NCBI GenBank assembly: GCA_009781175.1
Contig: WQYQ01000001.1
Coordinates: forward strand, 62,001-126,000
DNA from: Betaproteobacteria bacterium
GTDB taxonomy: Bacteria > Pseudomonadota > Gammaproteobacteria > Burkholderiales > Rhodocyclaceae
DNA length: 64,000 bases
Reading direction: 5' to 3'
Shown here: piece by piece, positions 46,360 to 55,108 of the stretch
Layout of the letters: every line of letters begins with the position of its first letter
Numbering within the stretch: position 1 is the first letter of the stretch
The notes under the pieces: generated by a model
Told to the model about the DNA's origin: nothing
What the model saw: the letters and a program-made list of their open reading frames with translations, nothing else
The model's database searches: none
Position numbers and translations under genes: made by a program

Positions 46360-47396
46360 GTGAAACCCTCTCCGTGACCATTCCGCCCGCCGCACCGCCG
46401 CACCGCCTATCGGTCGTCGTGCCGATGTACAACGAGGCGGAAAACGTCGAACCGCTGGTCAAGCGCGTGCATGAAGCGCTCGACGCCTATCCGCACGCAT
46501 GGGAATTGGTGCTCGTCGACGACGGCAGTTCCGACGGCACGCCGGCTGAACTCGTCCGCGTTGCGCGCCACTACGGTCCCCATGTGCGCATCGTTTCGCT
46601 GATGCGCAACTTCAAACAGACCGCGGCGATGCAGGCCGGTGTGGACGCCGCGCGCGGCGATGTGATCGTGACGATGGACGGCGATCTGCAGAACGATCCG
46701 ATCGACATTCCGCGCATGGTCGCGCGCCTGCTCAACGAAGACCTCGATCTCGTCGCGGGATGGCGCAAGAACCGCAAGGATGCGATGGTCATGCGCAAGA
46801 TTCCCTCGCGCATCGCGAACCGTTTGATCGCGCGGATCACGGGCGTCAAGCTCAACGATTACGGCTGCAGCCTCAAGGCGTTCCGCGCCGACGTGATTAA
46901 AAACGTGCGGCTGTACGGGGAAATGCACCGTTTCATTCCGGCCTGGCTCGCGACCGTGACGACGCCGCGCCGCATCGCCGAAGAGGTTGTCAGCCACCAC
47001 GCGCGCCAGTTCGGCCAGAGCAAATACGGCATTTCGCGGACCTTCCGCGTCATCCTCGATTTGATCTCGGTGTTCTTCTTCATGCGCTACCGCGCGCGGC
47101 CGGGCCATTTTTTCGGCGGCATCGGGCTTGGGATGGGCGTCATCGGAATGCTGATTCTGACCTGGCTCGCGGGACTCAAACTGTTTACCGGCGCCGCGAT
47201 CGGCGGCCGCCCGCTGCTGCTGCTGGGCTTCTTCTGCATCGTCGGCGCGATCCAGTTCATCTCGACCGGCGTGCTGGCCGAAACGCTGGCGCGCATCTAT
47301 TTCGAATCGGGCGCGGCGGCGCAATACCGCGTGCGCAACCCGGACAACCCGGCCGACAACGAATCCTGGCATAAGCCCGGCCAGGCCGCTGCATGA
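46356..47396 (+). CDS. GT2 glycosyltransferase (DPM1/ArnC-like)
   Basis: 346 residues. GT-A domain with SVVVPMYNEAENVEPLV, LVLVDDGSSDGTP and VTMDGDLQNDPIDIP (DxD-type metal/nucleotide sites), and GQSKYGISRTFRVILDL before two C-terminal membrane helices (about 245-310). Such enzymes transfer a sugar from a nucleotide to undecaprenyl phosphate on the cytoplasmic face. ATGA overlaps at both ends. Confidence 0.93.
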   Translation: MSETLSVTIPPAAPPHRLSVVVPMYNEAENVEPLVKRVHEALDAYPHAWELVLVDDGSSDGTPAELVRVARHYGPHVRIVSLMRNFKQTAAMQAGVDAARGDVIVTMDGDLQNDPIDIPRMVARLLNEDLDLVAGWRKNRKDAMVMRKIPSRIANRLIARITGVKLNDYGCSLKAFRADVIKNVRLYGEMHRFIPAWLATVTTPRRIAEEVVSHHARQFGQSKYGISRTFRVILDLISVFFFMRYRARPGHFFGGIGLGMGVIGMLILTWLAGLKLFTGAAIGGRPLLLLGFFCIVGAIQFISTGVLAETLARIYFESGAAAQYRVRNPDNPADNESWHKPGQAAA

Positions 47397-48949
47397 GTTC
47401 GAGCGTTTCCGCTGCGCGCCCAAGCTGGCGCGAACTGGCCGCGCTCACGCTTTTACCGGCGATTCTGCTGTTGCTGAATCTCGGCAGCGCGCCGCTGTTC
47501 GATGTCGACGAAGGCGCATTCTCGGAAGCCACGCGCGAAATGCTCGAACGCGGCGATTTCGTTTCGACCTGGCTCAACGGCATGCCGCGGTTCGACAAAC
47601 CGATTCTGATCTATTGGCTGCAAGCGCTGTCGGTTTCGCTTTTCGGCGTTAACGAATGGAGTTTCCGCCTGCCTTCGGCACTCGCCGCAATCGTCTGGTG
47701 CGTGGCCGTCGGCCGCTTCGCCTGGCCGCGCTTCGGACGCGAAGCCGCCCAGCTCGCCACCTTGGTCGGCGCGACAAGCCTCGGCGTTTTCGTGATCGGC
47801 CGCGCCGCCACCGCGGACTCCCTGCTCAACTGCCTTCTGACATTGGCGATGACCGACGCCTGGCGGCATCTCGAATCGGGCCGCAAAGCGCCCTTGCGGC
47901 GCATGTTTCTTTGGATCGGGCTCGGCGTTCTGACGAAGGGGCCGATCGCCATCGCGATTCCCGCAATCGTGACCTTGCTTTTCTGCGCCACGCGTGGCGA
48001 ATGGCGGCGTTTTTTGCGCGCGGCTTTCGATCCGCTCGGATGGCTGATTCTGCTCGCCGTCGCCGCGCCCTGGTATATCGCGGCGCTGATGATTCACGGT
48101 CAAGCCTTCATCGACGGCTTCATCATGAAGCACAACGTCGGCCGCTTCTCGGGTCCGATGGAAGGCCACGGCGGCTCGCTGTTCTACTACCTGCTTATCG
48201 TGCCCCTGCTGCTGCTGCCCTGGACCACGCTGCTGCTGCGCGCGCTCGGGGAAATACGCGCGGGCAGCGCGCAACCCTTGCAACGCTTTCTCTGGATCTG
48301 GTTCGGCTTCGTGCTGGTGTTCTTCTCCTTCTCCGGCACCAAGCTGCCGCACTACGCCCTGTATGGCTGCACGCCCTTGTTTCTGCTGATCGCTCTGCAT
48401 CGCGACAAAATCAAACGCGAATGGCTTGCCTTCCTCCCGCCGCTGCTTTTGCTGGCCTTCCTCGCCGCGCTGCCGAAACTGCTCGAATACGCGCTCGCGA
48501 GCGGCCGAGTGACCGACCCGTACTACATGGCTCAGCTTGCGCGCGTTGTAGAGATCGGCGGTAAAGCGTATGCGGCGATCAGCGTCGCGGCGCTGATCGC
48601 GGCCATTTCGCTCACCTTCTGGCGCAGCGAACCCGTTTGGCGCCGCCTGTCTTTCATCGCCGCAATCCAGGCGGTGCTACTGGCAAGCCTTGTCACCCCT
48701 TTCGTCGGCGAACTTTTGCAAGGCCCGGTCAAACGCGCGGCGCTTGTCGCGCGCGAGGTCGGCGGCCCCGCCGTGCAGTGGAATTTCTTTCAGCCCAGCT
48801 TTGCCGTGTATCGCGGTCAAAGCGCGCCGATGCGTGAGCCCCTGCCCGGCGAACTCGCGCTGACGCGCTTCGACCGCCTGCCGCCGGACATTCCCGTGGA
48901 GACGCTCTTCGCCGAAGGCGGCGTGCGCCTCGTAAGGCGTTTGCCATGA
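47393..48949 (+). CDS. ArnT-like GT39/GT83 family glycosyltransferase
   Basis: 518 residues, about eleven membrane helices. LFDVDEGAFSEATREMLERG is the first periplasmic loop with the catalytic-type acidic pair; FVSTWLNGMPRFDKPILIYW and FSFSGTKLPHYALYG are ArnT signatures. It would transfer a sugar from undecaprenyl phosphate to a periplasmic acceptor, in ArnT lipid A. ATGA overlaps both neighbours. Confidence 0.9.
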   Translation: MSSSVSAARPSWRELAALTLLPAILLLLNLGSAPLFDVDEGAFSEATREMLERGDFVSTWLNGMPRFDKPILIYWLQALSVSLFGVNEWSFRLPSALAAIVWCVAVGRFAWPRFGREAAQLATLVGATSLGVFVIGRAATADSLLNCLLTLAMTDAWRHLESGRKAPLRRMFLWIGLGVLTKGPIAIAIPAIVTLLFCATRGEWRRFLRAAFDPLGWLILLAVAAPWYIAALMIHGQAFIDGFIMKHNVGRFSGPMEGHGGSLFYYLLIVPLLLLPWTTLLLRALGEIRAGSAQPLQRFLWIWFGFVLVFFSFSGTKLPHYALYGCTPLFLLIALHRDKIKREWLAFLPPLLLLAFLAALPKLLEYALASGRVTDPYYMAQLARVVEIGGKAYAAISVAALIAAISLTFWRSEPVWRRLSFIAAIQAVLLASLVTPFVGELLQGPVKRAALVAREVGGPAVQWNFFQPSFAVYRGQSAPMREPLPGELALTRFDRLPPDIPVETLFAEGGVRLVRRLP

Positions 48950-50424
48950 ATACGCGCACTCCACGCTTCAGCGAAGATCTCGAAGGCCAGCGCGCGCTTG
49001 CGCTGCTGATCGGCGCCATCGCACTTGTCACGATGTGGCGCGTCTGGGTCATCGCGCGCTCGAACATGACGCTGTATGTCGACGAAGCGTATTACTGGGG
49101 CTGGGCTCAAGCGCTCGACTGGGGCTACTTCTCGAAGCCGCCGCTGATCGCGGCCCTGATTGCCGCAACAACCGCCCTGTTCGGCGACGGCCTGCTCGGC
49201 GTCAAGGCCGGCAGCCTCCTGCTCTACCCCGCGACGGCGGTGCTGCTGTTCGCGATGGGGCGGCGTCTTTACGATACGACCACCGGCCTGCTCGCAGGGC
49301 TCGCCTTTTTGACGCTGCCGATCACCAGCGCGCTTGGGCTCTTCATTTCAACCGATGCGCCGCTGCTCTTTTTCTGGACCGCCGCGCTGTGGAGCCTGCA
49401 CCGCGCCATCGCCGATGACAACCCGCGCGATTGGCTGCTGCTTGGCCTGTTCTGCGGCCTCGGCCTGATGTCGAAGTACACCATGGCCGCCTTCGCATTG
49501 AGCGCGCTCGTTCTGCTGCTCGGCAGCGCCGAGGGCCGCAGCCGGCTGCGCGCGCCGGGGCCGTGGGTCGCGGCGCTGATCGCCTTGGCGATCCTGGCGC
49601 CAAACCTGTGGTGGAATTGGCAGCACGATTTCCCGACCTTCCGCCATACGGCGGAGATTACTCAGGAAAGGGAAAGCGGCGGCAATCCATTGGAATTCAT
49701 CGCCGCTCAGATCGGTTCGATCGGCCCCTTGCTCGCCATCGGCTTAATTGGCGCGCTCGCCGGCTTGCGCTCCGCATGGCGCAATCCGTCGGACCGCTTG
49801 ATGATCGCGGGCTGCCTGCCGCTTCTGCTGCTCGTGTTCGCGCAGTCGCTGACCAAACAAGCAAACGCCAACTGGGCCGGGCCGATTTTTTGCAGCGGTA
49901 CTCTGCTCGCCGTGGCCTGGCTCAGACGCACCGCCGGCAGACGGCGCCTGCTTGCCGCGGCTTTAGTGCTGAATCTGCTCATCACAGCGACCGTCTATCA
50001 CTGGCCTAGCGTCCTTGCGCTCGCCGGCCGCCCGCTGACCGCCAAGCTCGACCCGCTCAAACGCATGAAAGGCTGGAATCGCCTGGTGGAAGGCTTGCGG
50101 CCTTTCATGCTCGAACACCCCGACGCCTATATCGTTTCGGACGAACGCAAGTTGCTTGCCCATGTAGGCTACACCTTGCGCGATCTGAACCCGAGAATTG
50201 CAAGCTGGAATCCGCAGGGCCAGATTCTCGATCAGTACCACCTGACCCACTCGCTGCCCAATACGCCCGGCATAAACATCTTCTTCATCTGCGAATGCGA
50301 GCCTAACGGCGTCGCCGCCCGCTTCGCTTCCGCCGAACAGATCGCGCGCATCCGCACCACAACGCACCCGGATTCAAGCCTGAATATGGATGTCTGGTTC
50401 ATGCAGGGTTTCAAGGGTTACTGA
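48946..50424 (+). CDS. PMT-family (GT39) glycosyltransferase
   Basis: 492 residues, about ten membrane helices. MTLYVDEAYYWGWAQALDWG and YFSKPPLIAALIAA are the first-loop signature of PMT-type transferases; LTKQANANWAGPIFCSGTLL follows in a late helix. The C-terminal 100 residues form a periplasmic domain. Second membrane transferase of the cassette; acceptor unknown. Confidence 0.88.
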   Translation: MNTRTPRFSEDLEGQRALALLIGAIALVTMWRVWVIARSNMTLYVDEAYYWGWAQALDWGYFSKPPLIAALIAATTALFGDGLLGVKAGSLLLYPATAVLLFAMGRRLYDTTTGLLAGLAFLTLPITSALGLFISTDAPLLFFWTAALWSLHRAIADDNPRDWLLLGLFCGLGLMSKYTMAAFALSALVLLLGSAEGRSRLRAPGPWVAALIALAILAPNLWWNWQHDFPTFRHTAEITQERESGGNPLEFIAAQIGSIGPLLAIGLIGALAGLRSAWRNPSDRLMIAGCLPLLLLVFAQSLTKQANANWAGPIFCSGTLLAVAWLRRTAGRRRLLAAALVLNLLITATVYHWPSVLALAGRPLTAKLDPLKRMKGWNRLVEGLRPFMLEHPDAYIVSDERKLLAHVGYTLRDLNPRIASWNPQGQILDQYHLTHSLPNTPGINIFFICECEPNGVAARFASAEQIARIRTTTHPDSSLNMDVWFMQGFKGY

Positions 50425-50450
50425 GAGAATAGGCCCCAAGCCTCCGCACC

Positions 50451-50531
50451 GTCATTCTGCGCGAAGTCGCAGAATCCATTTGTCCTCCGAGAGTGGATTC
50501 TGCGACTGCGCTTCGCTCCGCGCAGAATGAC
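50451..50531. repeat. REP-like imperfect palindrome
   Basis: Left arm GTCATTCTGCGCG + AAGTCGCAGAATCCA (50451-50478); right arm (50494-50531) is its reverse complement with about 10 extra bases (AGCGAAGCGC type) inserted. Outer 13 and inner 14 bases pair exactly. Fills the gap between the GT39 and second PAP2 genes. The GTCATTC...GAATGAC ends are a common theme of dispersed bacterial palindromes. Confidence 0.75.
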
Positions 50532-50561
50532 CGCGAGTTGAGCACAAGCGAGACAAGCCTT

Positions 50562-51275
50562 ATGGGCGCAAACATGCCGAACAAAATCGAAACCTTGTGC
50601 GTGGCACTTTCCTTTCTTGCGGGAGCCCTGCTGTTTTCCCTCTGGCCGCAGATCGACGTGGCTATCTCGGCTTGGTTCTATGTCCCCGGCGAAGGCTTTG
50701 CATGGGGCCGCCATTGGCTCGTCGAGGGCATTTACTGGTTCGTCTGGGGCGGCTCGCGCATTGTCGTCGTCAGCGTTCCGTTATTGCTCGGAATAAGTTT
50801 TTGGATGAAACGCGGCTGGCTTGTCCAACGCAGGCGCTGGCTGGGCTTCCTCGCGCTGGCAATCGCTTTGGGGCCGGGCCTGATCGTGGACCAAGCGCTC
50901 AAAAACCACTGGGGCCGGGCGCGGCCAGAACAGAACGTCATGTTCGGCGGCGACAAACAATTCACGCCAGCTTTACTCCCGGCACAGCAATGCGGACGCA
51001 ATTGCTCGTTCGTCAGCGGTCATGCCACAGCCGCCTTTGCCTTGATGAGCTTCGGCTGGCTCGCCGGCCCGGCTCGCCGCCGGCGCTGGATGGCGCTCGC
51101 CGCCGTTACCGGCCTCGCGGTCGGCCTTGTCCGCATCGTGCAGGGCGGACACTATGCAAGCGATGTGTTTTTCGCTTTCTACGCGGTCTGGCTCGGCAAT
51201 TTTCTTGCCTGGGCGATCCTGAAAGCCCTGCGCAAGCTGCCGGATAAAAAGCTAATTCCTATGCGCCTGCGCTAA
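50562..51275 (+). CDS. PAP2-family phosphatase (LpxE/LpxF-like)
   Basis: 237 residues from ATG at 50562; the open frame extends into the palindrome upstream, so the GTG at 50493 is rejected. Motifs LKNHWGRARPEQ, NCSFVSGHATAAFAL and RIVQGGHYASDV are complete. The extended loop QFTPALLPAQQCGRNC between motifs 1 and 2 has two Cys. Resembles lipid A phosphatases as well as PgpB-type enzymes. Confidence 0.88.
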   Translation: MGANMPNKIETLCVALSFLAGALLFSLWPQIDVAISAWFYVPGEGFAWGRHWLVEGIYWFVWGGSRIVVVSVPLLLGISFWMKRGWLVQRRRWLGFLALAIALGPGLIVDQALKNHWGRARPEQNVMFGGDKQFTPALLPAQQCGRNCSFVSGHATAAFALMSFGWLAGPARRRRWMALAAVTGLAVGLVRIVQGGHYASDVFFAFYAVWLGNFLAWAILKALRKLPDKKLIPMRLR

Positions 51276-51376
51276 TTCCATTTCTCTATCAATCGATTAC
51301 TTTGTCGGCTTTGCTTGCCGTGCTACAGCACTGTCTGCGCTTCGCCTTCGCGTACTCGATTGATAGAGAAACGGAA
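51275..51376. repeat. MITE-like palindromic element
   Basis: Arms ATTCCATTTCTCTATCAATC (from 51275) and its reverse complement GATTGATAGAGAAACGGAAT (ending 51376) pair over 21-22 bases with one mismatch, around a 59-base centre containing GTGCTACAGCAC. It begins at the PAP2 stop codon. No coding capacity. Unrelated to the repeat at 50451-50531. Confidence 0.7.
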
Positions 51377-51435
51377 TAAGTCCTGAGGAGTGCGCTAGAC
51401 TGCGGATTCGAGCGTAGCTTTGAAGTTGTTCCAGG

Positions 51436-52509
51436 ATGAACACTCGCCCGCCAATACCTATCGTACCGCTGGAAGCGCTTCTTCCGGCGCTGGAAACACA
51501 CTCCGAAAACGGCAATGGTTTGCTCGCCGACCGGCGCATGCGGCCATTGCACGATCTGCGCATTTCCGTTACCGACCGCTGCAATTTCCGCTGCACCTAC
51601 TGCATGCCGAAAGATAAGTTCGGCCGCGAGCATGCTTTTCTACCGCGCAGCGGGCTGCTGTCTTTCGAGGAAATCACGCGCATCGCCCGGCTTTTCATCG
51701 GCCAGGGCGTAAAGAAAATCCGCCTCACGGGCGGCGAGCCGTTGCTGCGCAAAGGCATCGAGGATTTGATCGCGATGCTTGCGCCGCTCGGCGCGGAATT
51801 GACGCTCACCACCAATGGCGCGCTGTTGGCCCAGAAAGCCAAGGCGCTTGCGGCGGCGGGACTCAAACGGGTCACCGTCAGTCTCGACGGCATCGAGGAT
51901 GCGGTATTCCGCCGCATGAACGATGTCGATTTCCCTGTCGAGCGCGTGCTCGCCGGAATCGACGCGGCGGCGGGCCTCGCGCCGCTCAAGGTCAATTGCG
52001 TCGTGCGGCGCGGCATCAACGCAGCGCAAATCATTCCGCTCGCGCGCCGTTTTCGCGGCAGCGGCCACATCCTGCGTTTCATCGAATTCATGGATGTCGG
52101 CTGCAGCAACGGCTGGAGAATGGACGAGGTGATCCCTTCGCGCGAAGTGCTCGCGATGATCGCCGAGCATTTCCCGCTCGAACCCATCGACCCGAATTAC
52201 ACCGGTGAAGTCGCCGAACGTTGGCGTTACCGCGACGGCGCGGGCGAAATCGGCGTGATTTCCTCGGTGACCCAGGCGTTCTGCCACGAATGCACGCGCG
52301 CGCGGCTTTCGCCCGAAGGCCGCTTGTTCACCTGTCTGTTCGCCAACCGCGGTTACGATCTATGCACCCCGTTGCGCCAAAACGCCGACGATGCGGCCTT
52401 GGCCGAGTTGATCCGCGGCATTTGGCGGCTGCGCGAAGACCGTTATTCCGAACTGCGCGGCGCGGCGACCGTGCGCGACAAAATCGAGATGTCCTACATC
52501 GGTGGCTGA
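51436..52509 (+). CDS. moaA: GTP 3',8-cyclase (molybdenum cofactor)
   Basis: 357 residues, radical SAM. The N-terminal cluster is CNFRCTYC, followed by [15 protein letters not shown]; the second cluster is in [19 protein letters not shown]. The C-terminal GG is intact. It makes cyclic pyranopterin precursor. About 34 residues precede the conserved [18 protein letters not shown] is too close to this ATG for good spacing; a second start at 51538 is possible. Confidence 0.96.
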   Translation: MNTRPPIPIVPLEALLPALETHSENGNGLLADRRMRPLHDLRISVTDRCNFRCTYCMPKDKFGREHAFLPRSGLLSFEEITRIARLFIGQGVKKIRLTGGEPLLRKGIEDLIAMLAPLGAELTLTTNGALLAQKAKALAAAGLKRVTVSLDGIEDAVFRRMNDVDFPVERVLAGIDAAAGLAPLKVNCVVRRGINAAQIIPLARRFRGSGHILRFIEFMDVGCSNGWRMDEVIPSREVLAMIAEHFPLEPIDPNYTGEVAERWRYRDGAGEIGVISSVTQAFCHECTRARLSPEGRLFTCLFANRGYDLCTPLRQNADDAALAELIRGIWRLREDRYSELRGAATVRDKIEMSYIGG

Positions 52510-53092
52510 ACGCAATACGCCGTTGACCGGCCTGATCCTCGCCGGCGGCGCGGGCAGCCGCATGGGTGGCGCGGACAAAGGCTGGCTGCTCTGGAAAAAC
52601 CGCCCGCTCATCGAATACGCGCTCGAACGGCTCAGCCCCCAGGTGGATCGTGTTTTGATTAGCGCGAATAGGAATCTTGAGCGCTACCGGAATCTGGGCG
52701 TCGAAGTCCTTACCGATCACAGGCCCGATTTACCCGGCCCGCTGGCGGGCATCGAAGCCGGTCTGCTCGCGGCGCAACCCGGTTATTTGCTCGTCGTGCC
52801 TTGCGACGCGCCTGGATTTCCGCTCGATCTCGCCGCGCGTTTGCTGAGAGCGAACGCCTCCGCCGCATTCGCCCGCACGCCCGAACGCACCCAACCACTG
52901 TTCGCCTTGCTCCACACGGATTTGCTGGCCGACTTGCAAAACGCACTGGACCACGGCGAGCGCCGCGTGCATGCCTGGTTGGGGAATATCGGCGCACTGA
53001 CAGTGGACTTCGATGACAGCGCCGCTTTCGTGAATTTGAATACGCCACAGAGTCTGAATGCGGGCATTCATCCATCCCGGCGCCGGGAATGA
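52502..53092 (+). CDS. mobA: Molybdenum cofactor guanylyltransferase
   Basis: 196 residues, GTG start overlapping moaA by 8 bases. [20 protein letters not shown] is the GTP-binding loop and [18 protein letters not shown] the metal site. It attaches GMP to molybdopterin. The pair moaA-mobA suggests bis-MGD enzymes elsewhere in the genome. Confidence 0.95.
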   Translation: MAERNTPLTGLILAGGAGSRMGGADKGWLLWKNRPLIEYALERLSPQVDRVLISANRNLERYRNLGVEVLTDHRPDLPGPLAGIEAGLLAAQPGYLLVVPCDAPGFPLDLAARLLRANASAAFARTPERTQPLFALLHTDLLADLQNALDHGERRVHAWLGNIGALTVDFDDSAAFVNLNTPQSLNAGIHPSRRRE

Positions 53093-53127
53093 GCTTGCCG
53101 GCGCCAGAATTCAAACAGGTGCTGTGT

Positions 53128-53634
53128 TTATAGCGGGCCGATGTAGTCGCGCTTACCGACTGTCACACCCAGATGGCGCAAGATGCCGTAGGCGGTCGTG
53201 TAGTGGAAGTAGAAGTTCGGCAAGGCATAGTCGAGCAGATAATTGTCGCCGCTCATGTGTAAGGTGCTCTCCCGCTGCGGAATCGTGATCGCGCGGTTGT
53301 GCGCGCCGACGAACGCATCATGCGGCAAACCTCTGAGATATTCGGCGGTTTTGGCAACTCGCTTGCGCAGATCCGCCAGCGAATGTTCCATGTGCTCGAA
53401 TTTGGGCGCTTCAATGTCCGCGAGATGGGCGCAGGCGTTTTTTGCGAAATCGGTCGCCAGTTGAATCTGGCGCGTGAAATTGAACATGTTCGGATAGAGG
53501 CGGCCTTCGAGCACGACGGGCTCTTCGGCGCGCCCCTCGGTGCAAATGGTTTCCGCCTTCTCAAGAATATGGTCGAGATGTTCAAGCTGGCGCAAAAACG
53601 TCCCGACCGAAAGCCGATAAAGATCGATTGACAT
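53128..53634 (-). CDS. DUF1993 family protein
   Basis: 168 residues from ATG at 53634, preceded by GGAGGTAGTC. MSIDLYRLSVGTFLRQLEHL, then LYPNMFNFTRQIQLATDFAK and LPNFYFHYTTAYGILRHLGV are typical; the fold is DinB-like four-helix. Function unknown. Three bases overlap-free behind rmuC on the same strand. Confidence 0.88.
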   Translation of the reverse strand: MSIDLYRLSVGTFLRQLEHLDHILEKAETICTEGRAEEPVVLEGRLYPNMFNFTRQIQLATDFAKNACAHLADIEAPKFEHMEHSLADLRKRVAKTAEYLRGLPHDAFVGAHNRAITIPQRESTLHMSGDNYLLDYALPNFYFHYTTAYGILRHLGVTVGKRDYIGPL

Positions 53635-53654
53635 GACTACCTCCGTCTCTTGAA

Positions 53655-55061
53655 TCAAACCGTGTTGTCCGCGGCGTCGAGCGCATGCGCCATATCTTCG
53701 AGCTGAACCTGCTCGATCCGCGCGAAATGTCCTGAAATTTTGCGGCTTGAGGTATGCACCTCCTGCACATCCTCACTGGCCTGGCGGATGTGCGTGGCAA
53801 GCCGCTGCATGCGCTCCTCGAAGCGGGCGAAATCTTTGGCGAGTTTACCGAGCGCGTCCTTGATGACGTGAATCTGCTTGCGCGTTTCGACATCCTTGAG
53901 CACCGCGCGCGCGGTATTCAGCACGGCCATCAGCGTCGTCGGAGAAACGATCCAGACGCGCCGCTCCAGCGCATACTGGACCACTTCGGGATGGTAGGCA
54001 TGGATTTCCGCAAACACCGCTTCGGCCGGCACGAACATCACAGCTCCGTCGGAGGTTTCGCCCGCGACGATGTACTTGGAGGCAATCGCCTCGACATGCT
54101 TCTTCACATCGGAACGGAAGGCCGCTTGAGCTGCCTTGCGCTCGGGCTCGGAAGCGCTCATGTCGAACATTTTATGGTAATTCTCGAGCGGAAACTTGGC
54201 ATCGACGGCGACCCGCCCGGTCGGTTCAGGCAGTTCCAGCACGCAATCGGCACGCACGCCGCTCTTGAGCTGAACCTGGAAACCGAATGAATCCGGTGGC
54301 AAAACATTGCGTACCAATGCTTCGAGCTGAACTTCGCCGAACGCGCCACGCGAGCGTTTGTCGCCCAGCAACTCCTGTAAGCTCACGACATTCGTCGTCA
54401 GACCATCGATCTTCTTTTGCGCTTCATCAATCGTGGCCAGCCGCGCCATGACACTTGCAAAGGTTTCGTTGGTTTTGCGGAAGCCTTCGTCGAGCCGCTG
54501 ATGCACCACGCCGGTCATCGCATCGAGCCGTTCGTTGAGCGTGCGCGTCAGCACCTCGATGCTTGAGCCAAGCTGCGCGGAGGCCGCGCGCAATCCATCC
54601 TGAAGCAGCTCGCGGTCGGCCCGCGCCTGCTCGGCAAGCGTTTTGAGCGTCTGCTCCATCAAAGCGCTGCGCAACGCCTCATGCTGGGTCGCTGTGTTTT
54701 GCGTCAGCGCGGTCAAACGCGCCGCAAGGTCCTCGCGCTGCGCCGCGGAACCCTGTTCCACAAGGCGATGCAATACCGTCAGAGCATCGCCGTGCGCACG
54801 CAACGCCTCGAAAATCTGGCTGCGCAAGCGTTCCGCCACTTCGGCCTGATGCGCGGCAAGCCGGTCGCCGCGCCGCTCGGCATCCCGCGTGAGCGCGTCG
54901 GCAAGCTGTTTCGCGCTCGCCGCCAGCGCGGCCTCAAGCCGCAGGCTCAGCGCCTGGTTCGACTGTTCGAGCGCTTTCCGGCTCCGCCGCACCGCGAACA
55001 CGGCCCACAATCCCGCTGCGACGCTCACGGCGAGCAGCACTATCACCACATAAAAAAACAT
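53655..55061 (-). CDS. rmuC: DNA recombination protein RmuC
   Basis: 468 residues. One N-terminal membrane helix (MFFYVVIVLLAVSVAAGLWA), a long coiled coil (about 30-220), then the nuclease-like RmuC domain (about 230-440) with GAFGEVQLEALVRNVLP, VAVDAKFPLENYHKM and VMFVPAEAVFAEIHAYHPE. RmuC limits inversions at short repeats in E. coli. Confidence 0.95.
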   Translation of the reverse strand: MFFYVVIVLLAVSVAAGLWAVFAVRRSRKALEQSNQALSLRLEAALAASAKQLADALTRDAERRGDRLAAHQAEVAERLRSQIFEALRAHGDALTVLHRLVEQGSAAQREDLAARLTALTQNTATQHEALRSALMEQTLKTLAEQARADRELLQDGLRAASAQLGSSIEVLTRTLNERLDAMTGVVHQRLDEGFRKTNETFASVMARLATIDEAQKKIDGLTTNVVSLQELLGDKRSRGAFGEVQLEALVRNVLPPDSFGFQVQLKSGVRADCVLELPEPTGRVAVDAKFPLENYHKMFDMSASEPERKAAQAAFRSDVKKHVEAIASKYIVAGETSDGAVMFVPAEAVFAEIHAYHPEVVQYALERRVWIVSPTTLMAVLNTARAVLKDVETRKQIHVIKDALGKLAKDFARFEERMQRLATHIRQASEDVQEVHTSSRKISGHFARIEQVQLEDMAHALDAADNTV

Positions 55062-55108
55062 TCGACCTCCGGAGAAGACCGGCGAGTATAGCCGTCAGAA
55101 CCCGCTCA

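Noticed and set aside
47453-48400. Antisense 315-residue frame in the ArnT-like gene
   Set aside because: Gln/Glu/Arg/Gly-rich composition typical of reverse-complement frames; the sense frame has membrane helices and family motifs.
50493-50561. Upstream GTG start of the second PAP2 gene
   Set aside because: The extra 23 codons are translated from the palindromic repeat and have no membrane or family character.
53079-53105. Hairpin GGCGCCGG/CCGGCGCC between mobA and DUF1993 as terminator
   Set aside because: Eight-base stem with an 11-base loop and no T-run on either strand, partly inside mobA.
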